A DNA stretch of 64,000 nucleotides, taken from contig OX579641.1 in the NCBI GenBank assembly GCA_951230915.1, positions 8,184,001 to 8,248,000 on the forward strand, in the 5' to 3' direction. Below are positions 61,770 through 64,000 of the stretch, piece by piece. Position 1 is the first letter of the stretch, and each line of letters starts with the position of its first letter. The translations under genes and the position numbers were made by a program. The notes beneath the pieces were generated by a model. That model was not told the origin of the DNA. It did not search any database and saw only the letters and a program-made list of their open reading frames with translations. Source of the stretch: Antitrichia curtipendula (Eukaryota; Streptophyta; Bryopsida; Hypnales; Leucodontaceae).

Positions 61770-61930
61770 CAAGCCCTTGGCCCAGCACCCCGACAGCCCC
61801 GTCTAGAATCCGAAGCCCTTGGCCCAACACCTCGAAGCCCCTGCCCAACACCCCGACGGCCCCGATGCCTTTGACCCGGTGACCTCGACGCCCTGACCTG
61901 GTAGCCCGACGCCCTTGCCTTGCTGATTCT
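61770..61930. repeat. GC-rich degenerate minisatellite, array 6
   Basis: Units of roughly 25-35 bp with CCGAAGCCCTTGGCCCAACA and CACCCCGACGGCCCCGA. CpG-rich like arrays 1-5 but with a different core. It lies near the acidic first exon at 61.1 kb but about 630 bp upstream. Confidence 0.65.
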
Positions 61931-62185
61931 GACCTGGACTAGGCTCTTGGGCTGGTCTTGTCTTGTTGATTTTTGGATATGGTTGGGTACCAAACAAAAC
62001 TTAGACTTGGGTTGGGACACTAAATTTTAGGATTACATTAGGATTGTGCCGGTTCCTCCTATTACGACTAGGGAGACGGTCTAAACTAGTTCACATGGTT
62101 GTTTGTTTTTGAGGCTCATGGATATTTGGAAACTAACGAGAATATCCTCACGTGGATATTTGGAAACTAAGGAAGGAAGGTGTTT

Positions 62186-62470
62186 GGATAATCGTAAAAA
62201 ATGCCAAACTTTTCTAGACCTTGCAATCAAGGCTTCGCCGTCGTGAGGGTAATCATAAAAAATGCCAAACTCTTCTAGCCCCTATGATCAAAGCTTCGCC
62301 GTGTGGAAGGGTAGTTCACACGGTCAAGACAAGGTTCAGACAAGCTTGCAATTAAAGCTTCGCTGTCGTGAGGGTAATCATAAAAAAATGCCAAACTCTT
62401 CTAGATCCTATGATCAAAGCTTCGCCGTCTGGGAGGGTAGTTCACACAGCAAGACAAGGTTTAGACAAAG
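62186..62470 (+). repeat. ~127-bp tandem repeat, ~2.3 copies
   Basis: Copies share GAGGGTAATCATAAAAAATG, CCAAACTCTTCTAG, ATGATCAAAGCTTCGCCGT and GGGTAGTTCACACGG, starting at about 62186 (partial), 62232 and 62359. Confidence 0.8.
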
Positions 62471-63684
62471 GTTATGACACCAATTAGAGAGCCAACACGA
62501 AGGAAGTTTGAAGCTTCGCTGTCTGAAAAGGTGGTGGTGTCTACTTTAAACAAGGGGACAATGGTTGGACAAGGGTTAGGACACTGGAAGATAGAAAAGG
62601 AGATCAATACAATGTAACTTCCAAGGGTTAGTACACAACAAGACTCATACACTAAAGGCCCCCCAAAGCGGCATTGCCAAGGTATAGTGGGGGGTTGCTC
62701 TAGGATTAGTGCAAGACACCAAAAAGACTCTTAACCCCACAAGTTGGGTCCCAAGGATGCCCCAAAGATAGAAAGAGTTTCTCAAATCACAATAAGAGCA
62801 CTGAGAATACACAAAGAACAAACAAGGCAAGATAGAAGGACCTCCAAGGACCTTCAAAGCTTGAAATATAACAACAAAAGGAGCAAAAATGCTCCAAAAA
62901 CACCGTAGAGGTTTTTGGCTTCCAACGCCAAAATATCCAAAATAACTTGGACCCACGGATCCAAAACAAGAATTGGGGGGTGTTCTAGAGAGAAAAATGG
63001 GAACCTTAAATAGGTTTTCAAGGGCCCACCCCTCCCTCTAGAGTTCTAAGGTAACCTTATCAACTTGGATTTTCATCCTCATCCTCCAAGATTTTCATCC
63101 TAATCCTAAAAAACTACTTCTACCATCTACATTGGACCAACCTCCTAACTTTTGGAGATTAACTCCAATCATCAAACGGATTGCGCCGTTGGCTCTAGAT
63201 TGCCGTGTTTAGTTCAGAACGCCCTACCCCCCATATCAAGGCCAAAAACCCATCATAGGCTATTTAGTTTAAAAACCAAATCGTGATAAAATCCTAGATC
63301 TTGGGGGTCTCCTATTTCGAGAAATGTGAATAGCCTAGGGTCTCCGGTAGGTGCGAGAGAGTTGGAAAGGACTCTTGGTTGAATTCGTTTCGCCATCGTA
63401 TGGTCCCGGGATGCCAGTCAATGCGGCGGGGACCCCGCCACGTGATTAATTCCCGAGGAATCTCGCCGGTTCGGGTACTTGCCGCTACCAGAATGTCGTG
63501 AAACTTCACGGAGCGCATTATTAACATAAAACAAGCTAGTCTAATTTTTAGTGAGATTTTTTTGTAACCTGGGTAATTTCCATGAAATTCCCGTTGGAGG
63601 TTAGAAGGGTTGACCATCCGGAAAAGGTTCTTCTACAAGTCCGAAAGATGACGGGATTTTTCACGTGACCTCTCAGGGAGTCAT
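62471..63684. other. Spacer, mixed composition
   Basis: No gene recognised up to 63.3 kb. From about 63334 to 63500 the plus strand has an open stretch (SWLNSFRHRMVPG, then RGPRHVINSRGISPVRV) that may belong with the ORF at 63685, but no splice sites link them convincingly. Confidence 0.3.
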
Positions 63685-64000
63685 ATGAAAGACATGCAGG
63701 TGCGTTTCCGTACCTGGCACAATTGGTCAGTGGAGATGAAAACTGGCCATCTCCTTGAATTAGCGATGGTGCGGGAATCTTTTGCAGATAGAAGAATCTT
63801 GGCGAATCGATTTTGTCGATGGACTCCTGGCATGGGATTTACCCTAGAACACCATCCTTGGGCTATAGATTTCTCCACGGGCCCGGTCTTGCATCAGTGG
63901 CTCCTGCATGCTAACAATTGGAATTTGGGGAATTCTAAACCTAACTCTACTACTCTAGAACTCGACCTAGTGGCCTCGTTGTGGATCCCTCGGACCGACT
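63685..64000 (+). CDS. Partial ORF running off the right edge
   Basis: An ATG at 63685 opens at least 105 codons with no stop before the window ends. The sequence is tryptophan-rich and globular in look (VRFRTWHNWSVEMKTGHLLE, RRILANRFCRWTPGMGF, LHQWLLHANNWNLGNS). The base composition is more GC-rich than the surroundings. The phase is open a little further back, to a TGA near 63648. I do not recognise the family. It may be a host gene exon or part of a retroelement. Confidence 0.45.
   Translation, partial: MKDMQVRFRTWHNWSVEMKTGHLLELAMVRESFADRRILANRFCRWTPGMGFTLEHHPWAIDFSTGPVLHQWLLHANNWNLGNSKPNSTTLELDLVASLWIPRTD

Noticed and set aside
62186..64000. LTR retrotransposon at the right edge
   Set aside because: No long terminal repeat pair, primer binding site or reverse transcriptase motif is visible in the window.

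Overview
The window is nuclear DNA of a land plant. The evidence is an intact eight-exon serine carboxypeptidase-like gene with AT-rich GT-AG introns, CACTA/EnSpm (TNP2) and hAT transposase genes, many MITEs and short TTTAGGG-type telomeric tracts. I cannot place it more finely. The background is very AT-rich, broken by a few CpG-rich blocks. No rRNA, CRISPR or bacterial operon structure is visible.

Layout. (1) Positions 1 to about 13,959 look like the right part of a large decayed CACTA transposon. It has a minus-strand gene joining a TNPA/Transposase_24-like region to a degenerate FCP1/NLI-type HAD domain (1.2-5.4 kb), a plus-strand TNP2 gene (8.6-12.8 kb), and a short AGTCAY-type motif scattered through introns and spacers. 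A 333-bp CACTA MITE sits inside an exon of the minus-strand gene. (2) At 13.96-15.6 kb a 5'-truncated hAT transposase abuts the CACTA right end. (3) Between 15.6 and 35.5 kb there are five gene units. Each has a GC-rich CCGTC/GACGG minisatellite on its 5' side, then a mostly intronless ORF: a hAT transposase, a kinase-like protein (minus strand), a RING-H2/coiled-coil protein and two unknown proteins. Every one carries an in-frame stop or a one-base frameshift. (4) At 35.5-38.5 kb the DNA is AT-rich with MITEs. (5) At 38.6-43.6 kb, minus strand, lies the intact SCPL gene (483 aa), the only clearly functional host gene. (6) At 43.7-64.0 kb the DNA is AT-rich, with foldback elements and several MITE families, including one inserted in an exon of an unrecognised decayed gene. 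It also holds a tRNA-derived sequence, a few isolated exons and a partial ORF at the right edge.

The most interesting signals are the array-headed gene units, which share a 20-bp repeat unit (CCGTC-N5-GACGG-N5) homogenised separately in three arrays 11 kb apart, and the many broken reading frames whose stops are explained by C-to-T or G-to-A change where the ancestral residue can be inferred. The SCPL gene shows none of this. All exon models were read by eye from splice sites and frame. Family names rest on recognised motifs, not on database searches.
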